A stretch of DNA of 64,000 nucleotides from assembly GCA_038248655.1 (NCBI GenBank), contig JBBRXG010000001.1:1-64000 (forward strand). The letters run 5' to 3'. Shown here one piece after another: positions 40,962-49,885 of the stretch (position 1 is the first letter of the stretch; every line of letters starts with the position of its first letter). The notes beneath the pieces were generated by a model. The model was not told where the DNA came from. It was given only the letters and a program-made list of their open reading frames with translations, and did not search any database. The DNA comes from DATBLE01 sp038248655 (GTDB lineage: Bacteria > Actinomycetota > Thermoleophilia > Gaiellales > Gaiellaceae). Both the position numbers and the translations under genes were made by a program.

Positions 40962-41450
40962 CTACTCGACCCCGTCCGGATCCTCCTGGGCGGCGAGGTC
41001 GAGCGAGCCGCGGCGCGCCTGGTCGAGGTGTCGCTCCTGGATCGGCGTCGCCCAGTCGGCGAGATCGAGCGTCGCCGAGTCGCCGGCACGCTCGGCCATC
41101 AGCCGGACGATGTGCCAGTGGCCGGCCTCGGCCATGGTCAGAAACTCGAATCCGTCGAGCGCGTCCGCCTGATCGCCCAGATACGTGCGCATCATCTCGG
41201 TCGCCTCCAGCTTCACCTCGCGCGCCTTCTCGAGGACGGACTTCTTCTTGCCGTCCAGCTTCTCGGCCCGCTTCGTGCACCGGTCCTCCGTTTCCGCCGC
41301 TTCCTCACGCATCCGCTCCAGCGCCCGAACAAGCTCGTCGTCGCCCCTCTCCTTCACGAGGCCACGGATCTTCTCAGTCGCCCCCTGAGCGGCCATCGCC
41401 AGACCGAGCACCTCACCCAGCTTGGTTTCCAAATTGGTCAGTTCTGCCAT
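40962..41450 (-). CDS. ferritin-like helical protein
   Basis: A 162-residue mostly helical protein rich in Glu, Lys and Ala; the regular pattern and EAGHWHIV, ERHLDQAR and E-rich helices suggest a ferritin-like four-helix bundle, but no full diiron motif set is certain. The ATG is preceded by AAAGGGG at suitable spacing. It lies between the duplicated radA fragment and a cupredoxin, so it may be part of metal or stress handling. Confidence 0.6.
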   Translation of the reverse strand: MAELTNLETKLGEVLGLAMAAQGATEKIRGLVKERGDDELVRALERMREEAAETEDRCTKRAEKLDGKKKSVLEKAREVKLEATEMMRTYLGDQADALDGFEFLTMAEAGHWHIVRLMAERAGDSATLDLADWATPIQERHLDQARRGSLDLAAQEDPDGVE

Positions 41451-41596
41451 GCAATCGACCCCTTTCTCGGTTGATTGCGATAGCCGTACCCGAAGCAACG
41501 GGCAGTATTCATCGGAACACGTCGGGCCTCGTCCGTCGCGAGCCGCAGCGCATCGGGCGGAGCGGCCGCCCGCACCGGCGGCCGCTCCGCCCCCGT

Positions 41597-42001
41597 TCAG
41601 CGAACGTAGAAATCCGCGAACTGACCGGCCTGGTAGTGGCCGGGAAGGTTGCAGATGAGCGCGTAATGCCCTCGCTTCAGGGTCAGGGTCAGCTTCCTGG
41701 TCTGACCCGGCCTCACGTCGCCGACCTCTCCGACCGCGCCCGCCTCGTCGGCCTCCCTGCCCTTGAGCAGGCTCCCCGCCGGCTTGGTGGTCATCACGAC
41801 CACGAACTCGTGTCTGATCTTCCCGACGTTCTTGAGCACGAACGTGACCTTTCCCGCCGGGGCCGACTGCTTCGCCGGCAGGACGTTGTACTCGTTCAGC
41901 CTGACCGGTACCACCGGCCCCGACGTCATCGCACCTGCGGCGACGACGCTCGTCAGGCCGACGGTCGCGACGACCACGGCAGCCGGGATCAGCCTCTTCA
42001 C
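41597..42001 (-). CDS. secreted cupredoxin-like copper protein
   Basis: A 134-residue protein with signal peptide (VKRLIPAAVVVATVGLTSVV) and a plastocyanin-like beta-sandwich. Copper ligands: His in IRHEFVVV and the Cys-x4-His in ICNLPGHYQAGQF. At the axial position, where most cupredoxins have Met, this protein appears to have Gln, as in stellacyanin. GTG at 42001 is chosen since AAAGGAGG lies at 6-nt spacing. Role: electron transfer or copper binding at the membrane outer face. Confidence 0.8.
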   Translation of the reverse strand: MKRLIPAAVVVATVGLTSVVAAGAMTSGPVVPVRLNEYNVLPAKQSAPAGKVTFVLKNVGKIRHEFVVVMTTKPAGSLLKGREADEAGAVGEVGDVRPGQTRKLTLTLKRGHYALICNLPGHYQAGQFADFYVR

Positions 42002-42125
42002 TGTGAGCCTCCTTTGTAGCGACATGCGATCCACGCGAGCGTGCCCACACCTGCACGGCCTCACATCGGGATCGCTACCGACGCCGGATGCGTAGTTTCA
42101 CGCGGGTCGTCCCGCCCTGCGCCTG

Positions 42126-44660
42126 CTACGGCTCGACGGAGTCCTCGGGCTCGGCGGCGGAGCCCTCCGGCTCCTCGGCGCCGGCCGGAACCGTGACCTT
42201 CTCGGGCTCACGCGGTTCGCCCGGAATGATCGTGATGTCGACCTCCTCGTCGCCCTTGCGGTCGACCATGATCGTCGAGCCGGGGGTCAGCTCCGCTCCG
42301 AGCACGAAGTCGGCCAGCGGGTCTTCGATGTGGCGCTGGATCGCGCGGCGAAGCGGCCGGGCGCCCATCGCCGGGTCGTAGCCCTTCTCGACGAGCATCT
42401 CCTTGGCGTCCTCGGTCAGCTCGATCGACGCCTCGTGCAGCGCCATCTGCTCGCGCAGCCGCTTGAGCAGCAGATCGACGATCGTCTTGATCTCGTCCTT
42501 CGACAGCTTGTGGAAGACGATCACCTCGTCGATGCGGTTGAGGAGCTCGGGTCGGAAGATCTTCTTCAGCTCGCCCATCACGCGGCTCTTCATGTCGTCA
42601 TACGAGAGCCCGCTCTCGTCGCCGATCGTGAAGCCGAGCGACTGGTTCTTGGAGATCGACGCGGCACCGATGTTCGAGGTCATGATCACGATCGTGTTCC
42701 GGAAGTCGACCTTCCGGCCCTGGGCGTCGGTCAGCTTCCCGTCCTCGAGGATCTGCAGCAGGATGTTGAAGACGTCCGGGTGGGCCTTCTCGATCTCGTC
42801 GAGCAGGACGACCGAGTAGGGCTTGCGGCGCACGGCTTCGGTCAGCTGACCGCCCTCGTCGTACCCGATGTAACCCGGCGGCGAGCCGACCAGCCGCGAG
42901 ACCGAGTGCTTCTCCATGTACTCGGACATGTCGACCTGGATCAGCGCGTCCTCGTCGCCGAACAGGAACTCGGCGAGCGTGCGCGCAAGCTCGGTCTTGC
43001 CGACCCCGGAGGGCCCGAGGAAGATGAACGAGCCGGTCGGACGCTTCGGATCCTTGATTCCGGCGCGCGCGCGGCGGATCGACTTGGAGACGGCGACGAT
43101 CGCCTCGTGCTGGCCGACCACGCGCTTGTGCAGCTCGTCCTCCATGCGGATCAGCTTCTGGGTCTCCGCCTCGGTCAGCTTGAAGACGGGGATGCCGGTC
43201 CACATCGAGACGATGTCGGCGATCTCCTCCTCGCCGATCTCCGGCTGCTGCTCGCTCTCCTCGTCGCGCCAGGTCTCCTCGAGCTCGCGCTTCTTCTGCG
43301 AGAGCTTGCGCTCCTTGTCGCGGAGCGATGCCGCCTTCTCGAACTCCTGGTTCTCGATCGCCTCTTCCTTGTCCTTCCGGACCTTCTCGATCTCCTCCTC
43401 CAGCTCGCGGTAGCGCGGCGGGGCGGTCATCGTCTTGATCCGCATCCGCGAGGCGGCTTCGTCGACGAGGTCGATCGCCTTGTCGGGGAGATGACGGTCC
43501 TGGATGTAGCGGTCGGCGAGCAAGGCGGCTGCGTGCAGCGCCTCGTCGGTGATCTTGCAGCGGTGGTGCGCTTCGTAGCGGTCGCGGAGGCCGCGCAGGA
43601 TCTGGACGGTGTCGTCGACCGAGGGCTCCTCGACCCGCACCTGCTGGAAGCGCCGCTCGAGCGCCGCATCGCGCTCGAGGTACTTGCGGTACTCGTCGAG
43701 CGTGGTCGCGCCGATCGTCTGCAGCTCGCCGCGGGCGAGCGCGGGCTTGAGGATCGAGGCGGCGTCGATGGCGCCCTCGGCGGCGCCCGCGCCGACGAGG
43801 TTGTGGAGCTCGTCGATGAACAGGATGATGTCGCCCCGCTGCTGGATCTCCTTCATCACCTTCTTCAGGCGCTCTTCGAACTCGCCGCGGTACTTCGAGC
43901 CGGCGACGAGCGCGGCCAGGTCGAGGCTGTAGATCTGCTTCCCCTTCAACAGCTCGGGCACCTGGTTTCCCGCGATGCGCTGGGCGAGCCCTTCGACGAT
44001 CGCGGTCTTTCCGACGCCCGGCTCGCCGATCAGCACCGGATTGTTCTTCTGGCGGCGTGAGAGGATCTGCATGATCCGCTCGATCTCGGTCTGGCGGCCG
44101 ACGACGGGATCGAGCTTTGCCTCCGACGCCTGCTTCGTGAAGTTGCGACCGAACTGGTCGAGCAGCTTCGAGCTCTTCGACTTCTCACCGGGAGGTCCGG
44201 CCGATCCGCCCTGCTGGCGGCGCCCGGGACCGGAGAGCATCCGGATGATCTCGTTGCGGATCTTCTCCGCGTCGGCGTCGAAGTCGAGCAGGATCCGCGC
44301 CGCGACGCCCTCGTTCTCGCGGACGAGCCCGAGCAGGATGTGCTCGGTGCCGATGTAGTTGTGACCGAGGCTCAGCGCCTCGCGGAGCGCCAGCTCGAGC
44401 ACTTTCTTGGCACGCGGGGTGAACGGGATCTGACCGGTGGTGACCTCGTCGCCCTGTCCGACGATGCGCGCGACCTGCGCGCGGACCTCCTCGACCGTGA
44501 TGTCGAGGGACTCGAGGACCCGCGCGGCGAGGCCCTCTTCCTCGCGCAGCAGACCGAGCAGGATGTGCTCCGTGCCGATGTAGTTGTGCTTGAGCGCGCG
44601 CGCCTCGTCCTGGGCGAGTACGACAACCTGGCGGGCCCTCTCCGTGAACCGTTCGAACAT
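42126..44660 (-). CDS. clpC: ATP-dependent Clp protease ATPase subunit ClpC
   Basis: An 844-residue Hsp100 unfoldase. The N-terminal repeat domain starts MFERFTERARQVVVLAQDEA; nucleotide-binding domain 1 has GEPGVGKTAIVEGLAQR and IILFIDELHNLVGAGAAEG; a coiled-coil middle domain (EEIEKVRKDKEEAIENQEFE) separates it from domain 2 (FLGPSGVGKTELARTLAEF, then VVLLDEIEKAHPDVFN). UVR-type segment in the middle and the ClpP-binding loop region (NQSLGFTIG) identify ClpC rather than ClpA/B. The acidic C-terminal tail is variable and is the part duplicated at 40358. A TACAAT -10 box lies 9 nt before ATG. Confidence 0.97.
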   Translation of the reverse strand: MFERFTERARQVVVLAQDEARALKHNYIGTEHILLGLLREEEGLAARVLESLDITVEEVRAQVARIVGQGDEVTTGQIPFTPRAKKVLELALREALSLGHNYIGTEHILLGLVRENEGVAARILLDFDADAEKIRNEIIRMLSGPGRRQQGGSAGPPGEKSKSSKLLDQFGRNFTKQASEAKLDPVVGRQTEIERIMQILSRRQKNNPVLIGEPGVGKTAIVEGLAQRIAGNQVPELLKGKQIYSLDLAALVAGSKYRGEFEERLKKVMKEIQQRGDIILFIDELHNLVGAGAAEGAIDAASILKPALARGELQTIGATTLDEYRKYLERDAALERRFQQVRVEEPSVDDTVQILRGLRDRYEAHHRCKITDEALHAAALLADRYIQDRHLPDKAIDLVDEAASRMRIKTMTAPPRYRELEEEIEKVRKDKEEAIENQEFEKAASLRDKERKLSQKKRELEETWRDEESEQQPEIGEEEIADIVSMWTGIPVFKLTEAETQKLIRMEDELHKRVVGQHEAIVAVSKSIRRARAGIKDPKRPTGSFIFLGPSGVGKTELARTLAEFLFGDEDALIQVDMSEYMEKHSVSRLVGSPPGYIGYDEGGQLTEAVRRKPYSVVLLDEIEKAHPDVFNILLQILEDGKLTDAQGRKVDFRNTIVIMTSNIGAASISKNQSLGFTIGDESGLSYDDMKSRVMGELKKIFRPELLNRIDEVIVFHKLSKDEIKTIVDLLLKRLREQMALHEASIELTEDAKEMLVEKGYDPAMGARPLRRAIQRHIEDPLADFVLGAELTPGSTIMVDRKGDEEVDITIIPGEPREPEKVTVPAGAEEPEGSAAEPEDSVEP

Positions 44661-44669
44661 CGTCGGGCC

Positions 44670-44733
44670 ATTGTACCGGAGGCCCCTTCGGGCTCCGCCG
44701 ACGGGATCATCCTCCCGGTGGGAACGATAGGCT
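44670..44733. promoter_or_regulatory. divergent clpC/epimerase promoter region
   Basis: Minus strand: TACAAT (44670-44675), 9 nt before the clpC ATG. Plus strand: TAGGCT (44728-44733), 8 nt before the epimerase GTG. Both give near-leaderless transcripts. No clear -35 is seen for either. No HrcA/CIRCE or CtsR heptad repeat is recognisable. Confidence 0.4.
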
Positions 44734-44741
44734 TGTCGGCC

Positions 44742-45725
44742 GTGAGGCAACGGGCACTAGTGACGGGTGGCGCCGGCTTCATCGGCTCGCACCTCTGCGA
44801 GCGACTCCTCGCCGACGACTGCGAGGTGTACGCGCTCGACGACCTCTCGACCGGCTCGATGCGGAACGTCGAGCACCTGAAGGGCAACGCCCAGTTCCAC
44901 CTCGTCGTCGACTCCGTGCTGAAGCGGGCGGTCGTCAACGAGCTCGTGCACAAGTGCGACGTCGTCTACCACCTGGCGGCCGCGGTCGGCGTCCGGCTGA
45001 TCGTCGAGCAGCCCGTCCACACGATCGTCACGAACCTGGAGGGCACCGAGGTCGTCCTCGATCACTGCTCCCGGTTCGGCAAGAGCGTGCTCGTCGCCTC
45101 CACCTCCGAGGTGTACGGCGACCCGCGCACCGAGGAGCCGTTCCGCGAGGACGACCGGCGCGTCTACGGGCCGACGACCCAGAAGCGGTGGCTGTACGCG
45201 GATTCGAAGGCGATGGACGAGTACCTGGCACTTGCCTACCACCAGGAGCGCGACCTCGACTGCGTGATCGTCCGGCTCTTCAACACCGTCGGGCCCAGAC
45301 AGAGCGGCCAGTACGGCATGGTGATCCCGAAGTTCGTGCAGGCGGCGATCGCGGGTGGACCGCTCGAGATCCACGGCGACGGGACGCAGACGCGCACGTT
45401 CTGCCACGTCCTCGACACGGTGAGCGCCCTCACCGGGCTCGTGGACGAGCGGGCCGCGGACGGGCAGATCTACAACGTCGGCTCGCCCAACCGGATCTCG
45501 ATCATCGACCTCGCCAGGCGCGTGCTCGAGGAGACCGGCTCCTCGTCGGAGCTCGTCGAGGTGCCCTACGACCAGGTCTACGGGCTCGGGATCGAGGACA
45601 CGCTGCACCGCATCCCGTCGATCGAGAAGGTCGGCGCCGCGATCGGGTGGGCGCCGGAGCGGACGCTGGACGAGATCCTCTCCGACGTGATCGCCTTCAC
45701 CCGCGCCGACCTCGCGCCGGTCTAG
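44742..45725 (+). CDS. UDP-sugar epimerase/decarboxylase-type SDR
   Basis: A 327-residue extended SDR. ALVTGGAGFIGSHLCERLLA is the NAD-binding start; STSEVYGDPRTEEPFREDD and WLYADSKAMDEYLALAYHQE supply catalytic Thr/Ser and the YxxxK-equivalent (YADSK); FNTVGPRQSGQYGMVIPKFV is typical of UDP-glucuronate decarboxylase and 4-epimerase families. GTG start at 44742 (TTG at 44734 also possible). It supplies a nucleotide sugar for the second locus. Confidence 0.82.
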   Translation: MRQRALVTGGAGFIGSHLCERLLADDCEVYALDDLSTGSMRNVEHLKGNAQFHLVVDSVLKRAVVNELVHKCDVVYHLAAAVGVRLIVEQPVHTIVTNLEGTEVVLDHCSRFGKSVLVASTSEVYGDPRTEEPFREDDRRVYGPTTQKRWLYADSKAMDEYLALAYHQERDLDCVIVRLFNTVGPRQSGQYGMVIPKFVQAAIAGGPLEIHGDGTQTRTFCHVLDTVSALTGLVDERAADGQIYNVGSPNRISIIDLARRVLEETGSSSELVEVPYDQVYGLGIEDTLHRIPSIEKVGAAIGWAPERTLDEILSDVIAFTRADLAPV

Positions 45726-45755
45726 TCGCGCGACCGCCCGGAGAGGCGCGCCGAG

Positions 45756-47240
45756 CTACCTACACGTCCCGGAGTGCCGGGGCAGGGCCAGGATCGTGCG
45801 GCCGACGATCTTCAGATCGAGCCACAGCGACGCGTTCTCGATGTAGTAGTTGTCCCACTCGACCCGATCGGACAGCGATGTCTGGCCGCGCAGCCCGTTC
45901 ACCTGCGCCCAGCCGGTGATCCCGGCCTTGACGCGGTGACGATCTAGGTACCTATGCACACGGGGCTCGAACAGCTCGACGAACTCGGGGCGCTCCGGTC
46001 GCGGGCCAACGATCGACATCTCGCCTTTGAGCACGTTCAGGAGCTGAGGAAGTTCGTCGAGCGAGGTGTTGCGCAGGAATGCGCCCACACCCGTCACACG
46101 GTCTCCCTGGACACCGCCGGGGGCTGTGTCGTCCGGAAGGTCGAGGAGGGCTTCCGAATCGCTTCCGTTCAGGGGCAAGGAGCGGAACTTCAACATCTCG
46201 AACTCCCGACCGTCACGGCCGAGACGGCGCTGCCGAAAGAGGATCGGTCGCCCGAGGGAGATCCAGGTTGCGAGGGCACAACCGACCAGCACGGGTGAGA
46301 GGAGAAAAACGAAGAAGAGCGCGAACACTCGGTCGAGGGCGTACTTGACGGCGAACTGCCAGCCCCGGGGGTTGCTCGGCCGGGAGGTGATCAGCGGCAC
46401 GCCGCCGAGGTGCTCGATCGACAGCCGCTCGGTCACTTTCTCGAAGAGTCGTGGGACGAGGGCGACCGCGATTCCGCGCTGTTCGCACCGGTTCACGACC
46501 CGCAGGAGCACCTCGCTCGGAGCGGTCGAGAAGGTGACGATGACCTGGCCGATGCCGTGTTCATCTGCGATCCGGTCGAAGTCCCAACTCGCGCCAAGGA
46601 CGGGGAGTTGGGCCTGGCCGGTGAGATCCTCCCGCGGCTCCTTGTCCAGGTAGCCGATGGGCCTCAATCCGAGCTCCGGGTGCTTGAGCAGTCGCTTCGC
46701 GGTCGTGCGACCGATGTGCCCTGCGCCGATGATCAGCGTCGGGACGAGCGCCTTCCCCCGACGCCTCGCGAGTGACTGCGACAGGTTCACCCCGACGCGA
46801 CCGCAGGCGACAGCGACGGCCGCGAACACGCCGAGCCGAACACTATGGCTCGCCGTCGTCGCCGCCCCGCTGTCGAATAGCACGCGCAGGGTCACGACCA
46901 CGCTGGTTGCGGCAGCCACCACCGAGCCCGTCACGCGCAGATCCTCGAAGGTATCCAGCTCCACACGCCTCGCGTAGCACTTGCGCAGATAGGAGAGGAA
47001 GACGGCGATCGCCACGAACAGCGCCGGCCAGAGCACGCGACCGGCGAAGGAGGTCACGGCCGTTTCGGACAGATCGGCGGCCGCCGCCGCGAACGCGAGC
47101 AGCGCGAGATCGACGCCGAGCCGCGTTCGGGACCAGAACCGGTCCCCACGAAGGGCCAGCTCGAGGAGCCGAGTGGTGCGGGCAGCATCGGCCCGCTCGA
47201 GTTGCCTCGCACCCGCCAGGACAGTCGTGTCCACGTTCAT
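45756..47240 (-). CDS. polyprenyl glycosylphosphotransferase (initiating sugar transferase)
   Basis: A 494-residue WbaP/ExoY-type enzyme transferring a sugar-1-phosphate to undecaprenyl phosphate. The N-terminal half has several membrane helices and a Rossmann-like domain (LIIGAGHIGRTTAKRLLKHP). The C-terminal catalytic domain has the conserved LGRPILFRQRRLGRDGREFE, MLKFRS, RNTSLDELPQLLNVLKGEMS, and IVGPRPERPEF, with the Asp-Glu pair of LDELPQ. It starts the repeat unit of the second locus. It is convergent with the upstream epimerase. Confidence 0.9.
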   Translation of the reverse strand: MNVDTTVLAGARQLERADAARTTRLLELALRGDRFWSRTRLGVDLALLAFAAAAADLSETAVTSFAGRVLWPALFVAIAVFLSYLRKCYARRVELDTFEDLRVTGSVVAAATSVVVTLRVLFDSGAATTASHSVRLGVFAAVAVACGRVGVNLSQSLARRRGKALVPTLIIGAGHIGRTTAKRLLKHPELGLRPIGYLDKEPREDLTGQAQLPVLGASWDFDRIADEHGIGQVIVTFSTAPSEVLLRVVNRCEQRGIAVALVPRLFEKVTERLSIEHLGGVPLITSRPSNPRGWQFAVKYALDRVFALFFVFLLSPVLVGCALATWISLGRPILFRQRRLGRDGREFEMLKFRSLPLNGSDSEALLDLPDDTAPGGVQGDRVTGVGAFLRNTSLDELPQLLNVLKGEMSIVGPRPERPEFVELFEPRVHRYLDRHRVKAGITGWAQVNGLRGQTSLSDRVEWDNYYIENASLWLDLKIVGRTILALPRHSGTCR

Positions 47241-47680
47241 GGGCACGCATTCCGAGCAGACGGCGCGCAAAGCTGGCGCAATGCGCCACCAAACCTAAGC
47301 AAACATGTGGTAATGCTCTCTCCCTTGCCTCTCTCTCTACCGTTGTAGTCCAAGAGCCATGACTTTGCAACCCCTGAACCTCTAGGCCATGGCTCAGGGA
47401 GCGCCAACTCTCCGGCAGATGGGTTCTGCTCGGCCTGCACGATCGAGCCCGTTACGTACAGACACCCCTCAGAGGAGGTGTCAGACGAGCGCATCGTCGG
47501 CCAGGCTGGTCCCAGTGACGATACCGGTCGTAGAACCCGAGTTCCGCAGCTGGTGGACATGCAATCGGGGCAAAACCGGGTAATTAGCGGGGATTCCGCC
47601 CGCGGAGGGGTTGGGCAGCCCTTCCTCGGGGGCGATCGGCCTCACGCAGCGGCCGCAGGGTCGGCCCGAGCGGGATGAGG
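47241..47680. other. intergenic region with inverted repeat
   Basis: 440 nt between the deacetylase gene (minus, upstream) and the sugar transferase start. An 8-bp inverted repeat, GAGCCATG (47354-47361) and CATGGCTC (47388-47395), separated by 26 nt, may be part of a terminator or operator. No convincing reading frame; the sequence nearer the transferase is AT-richer and could hold its promoter. Confidence 0.45.
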
Positions 47681-48415
47681 CTAGATCCGGCCGCGCACGA
47701 ATCGGACCGCGGCCGGCGTCCGGGCAACCGACGAGGTCTTGAGGGCGGTGCGGCGGAGGCTCTCACCACGCCAGATCCCCGTCCGTGGCAGGTTGTACCT
47801 GTCAGACCACGACATGTCGCCGGGGAGCCCGAAGGCGGCGTGGTAGCCGGCGGCCCTGGCCGCCGCTCGGACGCGAGGGTCCTGGGCGCCGTAGGGATAC
47901 GCGAACAGCCGGCACGGGACACCGAGCACGTCGGAGATCTCGTTCCGGGAAGCGACCAGCTCGCTCGCCAGGCCTTCGTCCCCGAGCTCGGGCAGATGCG
48001 GGTGGGAAACGGTGTGCGACCCGACCTCGACCCCGCGATCGACAAGGTCGCGCAAGCTCGACCATGTCATCGTCTCGAGCTCCTCCGGCCGGGCCCGGAG
48101 ATCGTCGGCGAGCTCCGGAACGTCGAGCGGCCGTCCGTCTCGAGCGTAGCTCGTGCACACGAAGACGGTTGACGGGACGCCGAGGCGCTCGAGTACCGAT
48201 ACGGCGGCGAGGAGGCTCGTGTAGGCGTCGTCGAACGTCACGTGCAGCAGCCGGCCGTGACCGACGAGCGCCTGTTCGGCAGTGGCCGGCCGGTAGCCGA
48301 GACGAAGCAGCAGACGCAGGTGACGCTCGAATCGGTCCGGGTCGATCGAGAGTGCATTCCTCCAGCGACTCGAGACCGCGTGGTAGCAGAGAACCAGGGG
48401 CCTGCCCCGCACCAT
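47681..48415 (-). CDS. polysaccharide deacetylase (NodB-like, CE4)
   Basis: A 244-residue carbohydrate esterase family 4 enzyme. LVLCYHAVS is the N-terminal fold marker; HVTFDDAYTSLL contains the first metal-binding/catalytic DD motif, and VGSHTVSHPHLPEL the H-x3-H metal pair. FAYPYGAQD follows. No signal peptide is evident, so it may act inside or by a nonclassical route. ATG overlaps the ligase TGA (ATGA). Confidence 0.85.
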   Translation of the reverse strand: MVRGRPLVLCYHAVSSRWRNALSIDPDRFERHLRLLLRLGYRPATAEQALVGHGRLLHVTFDDAYTSLLAAVSVLERLGVPSTVFVCTSYARDGRPLDVPELADDLRARPEELETMTWSSLRDLVDRGVEVGSHTVSHPHLPELGDEGLASELVASRNEISDVLGVPCRLFAYPYGAQDPRVRAAARAAGYHAAFGLPGDMSWSDRYNLPRTGIWRGESLRRTALKTSSVARTPAAVRFVRGRI

Positions 48416-49875
48416 CAGACCGAGCCAGCGGGGCCCGGAACGGCGGAGCGTCGAGAGCCGCGAGGGAATCGACGAAGGCCGGTGCTGGTGCCGGGCAGCG
48501 AAGCCGACATCCGATCGAGCGCGAGCGCAAGCCCGATGAAGATCCAGAGCATGTGGCCGAGTTCGATCGAGAGGAAGAACATCGACGCGGACAGGCCGAG
48601 GAGGGACGCGATCAGGGCACTCGATATGCGCTCGAGCATGGGATCGCCCGACGCGTGAAAGCGGCGTGCCGCTCGGACGAGGTAAGCGAGCGTCAGAACG
48701 ACGATTCCGAGGAAGAGCACGAGGCCAGCGGGACCGACATCCACGAGCATTTCCAGGTAAGCATTGTGGACGGGTCGTCCGGCCTGAACGTAGGAAGCGA
48801 CGATGTTGACCCCTGGTGTCGAGTGGAGAAGGTCGAGCGACTCGGCCTCGAATCCTCCTGCACCAAGTCCGAGCACGGGATGATGCCCGTAGCCGTTCCA
48901 TGCCGCCGCCCACAGGTCGGTGCGACCGGAGCCGCGGTCGGTGCCGCTCAGCAGCGTCGCGAGGCGTTGCTGGTACGCAGCCGAGCCAACAATCGCGATG
49001 GTCCAGGCGGCCGCGACCAGTAGCACGACGTACATCGCCTTCTGCGAGGGGTAGCGGAAGAATGCTCGCCACGGCGCGAACAGGGTTGCCAGGACGATCA
49101 CGACCAGCGTGACCACTCCACCGCGCGAATATGACGCGACAATCGACAGGATGACCACGACGATCGCCGCGTAGTAGGCAAGCCTCCGGTGCGGGAGCTG
49201 CTCGCGAGACGCGAACACGAGGGCGATGGGAACGGCGAACGCCTGATAGGTGGCGAACTGATTGGGGTCGCCGACCAGACCCGTGCTTCGGGCCGAGCCC
49301 CCGGAGCCAAGGTATGTGATTAGTGTGAGACCGCCGAACGCAACCGCTGCACCCAGGAACCCCACCATGACGTTGTGGACGTGCCGCTCGGTGCGCACGA
49401 GGACGGCAAAGGCAATCGCGAACGCCAGCGAAAGCGCCCATCTGAAGAACCACGCCACGGCGAAGCCCAGGTCGGGCGCCCAGTAGAAGCTGAGTAGGAT
49501 CAGAAAGCCGAGCACACCCGCAATACCCACAAGGGGGTTCAGGCGCAGGTCCGCCCTCCCCCCGGCGAGCAAGTAGTACGCCACGGCGGCAAGAGCAAGC
49601 AGGCCGACAACGCGCCCGACATGAAACCCACCAACGGACACACCCTCGGCGTACACCGCGACTACGAGGAGAGGAGGCAGCGTGCGGACGTCGCCGGCAA
49701 TCAGCAGCCCCGCCGCGGCCGCCACGACGAGCCCGACCGCGAACTGAGGTCTCGTCGCCGAGAACGCGCCGATCGCTAGCGCAGCGAGGGGAAGGGCCAA
49801 GGCAAGGAGCCCTGCCCTGATCTGGCTGCCCAGCTGACGCGCCGGGGGGAGGAGCGCGGAATCGCGACGTAACAC
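48415..49875 (-). CDS. O-antigen ligase/polymerase-like membrane protein
   Basis: A 486-residue polytopic membrane protein (Wzy/WaaL family). After a short cytoplasmic start, hydrophobic segments such as AGLLALALPLAALAIGAFS and AVGLVVAAAAGLLIAG follow, then the Wzy_C region with HHPVLGLGAGGFEAESL and VHNAYLEMLVDVGPAGLVLF, which carries the loop His typical of the family. GTG at 49875 is chosen because it lies just inside the preceding kinase gene end. Polymerises or ligates glycan at the outer face. Confidence 0.8.
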   Translation of the reverse strand: MLRRDSALLPPARQLGSQIRAGLLALALPLAALAIGAFSATRPQFAVGLVVAAAAGLLIAGDVRTLPPLLVVAVYAEGVSVGGFHVGRVVGLLALAAVAYYLLAGGRADLRLNPLVGIAGVLGFLILLSFYWAPDLGFAVAWFFRWALSLAFAIAFAVLVRTERHVHNVMVGFLGAAVAFGGLTLITYLGSGGSARSTGLVGDPNQFATYQAFAVPIALVFASREQLPHRRLAYYAAIVVVILSIVASYSRGGVVTLVVIVLATLFAPWRAFFRYPSQKAMYVVLLVAAAWTIAIVGSAAYQQRLATLLSGTDRGSGRTDLWAAAWNGYGHHPVLGLGAGGFEAESLDLLHSTPGVNIVASYVQAGRPVHNAYLEMLVDVGPAGLVLFLGIVVLTLAYLVRAARRFHASGDPMLERISSALIASLLGLSASMFFLSIELGHMLWIFIGLALALDRMSASLPGTSTGLRRFPRGSRRSAVPGPAGSV

Positions 49876-49885
49876 ACTCAGCTGT

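Noticed and set aside
40962..42056. 364-codon single gene covering both the ferritin-like and cupredoxin regions
   Set aside because: Only its C-terminal part is protein-like; the N-terminal part is an out-of-frame reading of the cupredoxin gene, which has its own signal peptide and strong ribosome-binding site.
42330..44060. 576-codon plus-strand frame
   Set aside because: Antisense shadow of clpC; Leu/Asp/Arg-rich low-complexity translation, a usual result of GC-rich third positions.
47237..47560. 107-codon minus-strand frame in the intergenic region
   Set aside because: No family features, no ribosome-binding site and it overlaps the transferase start.
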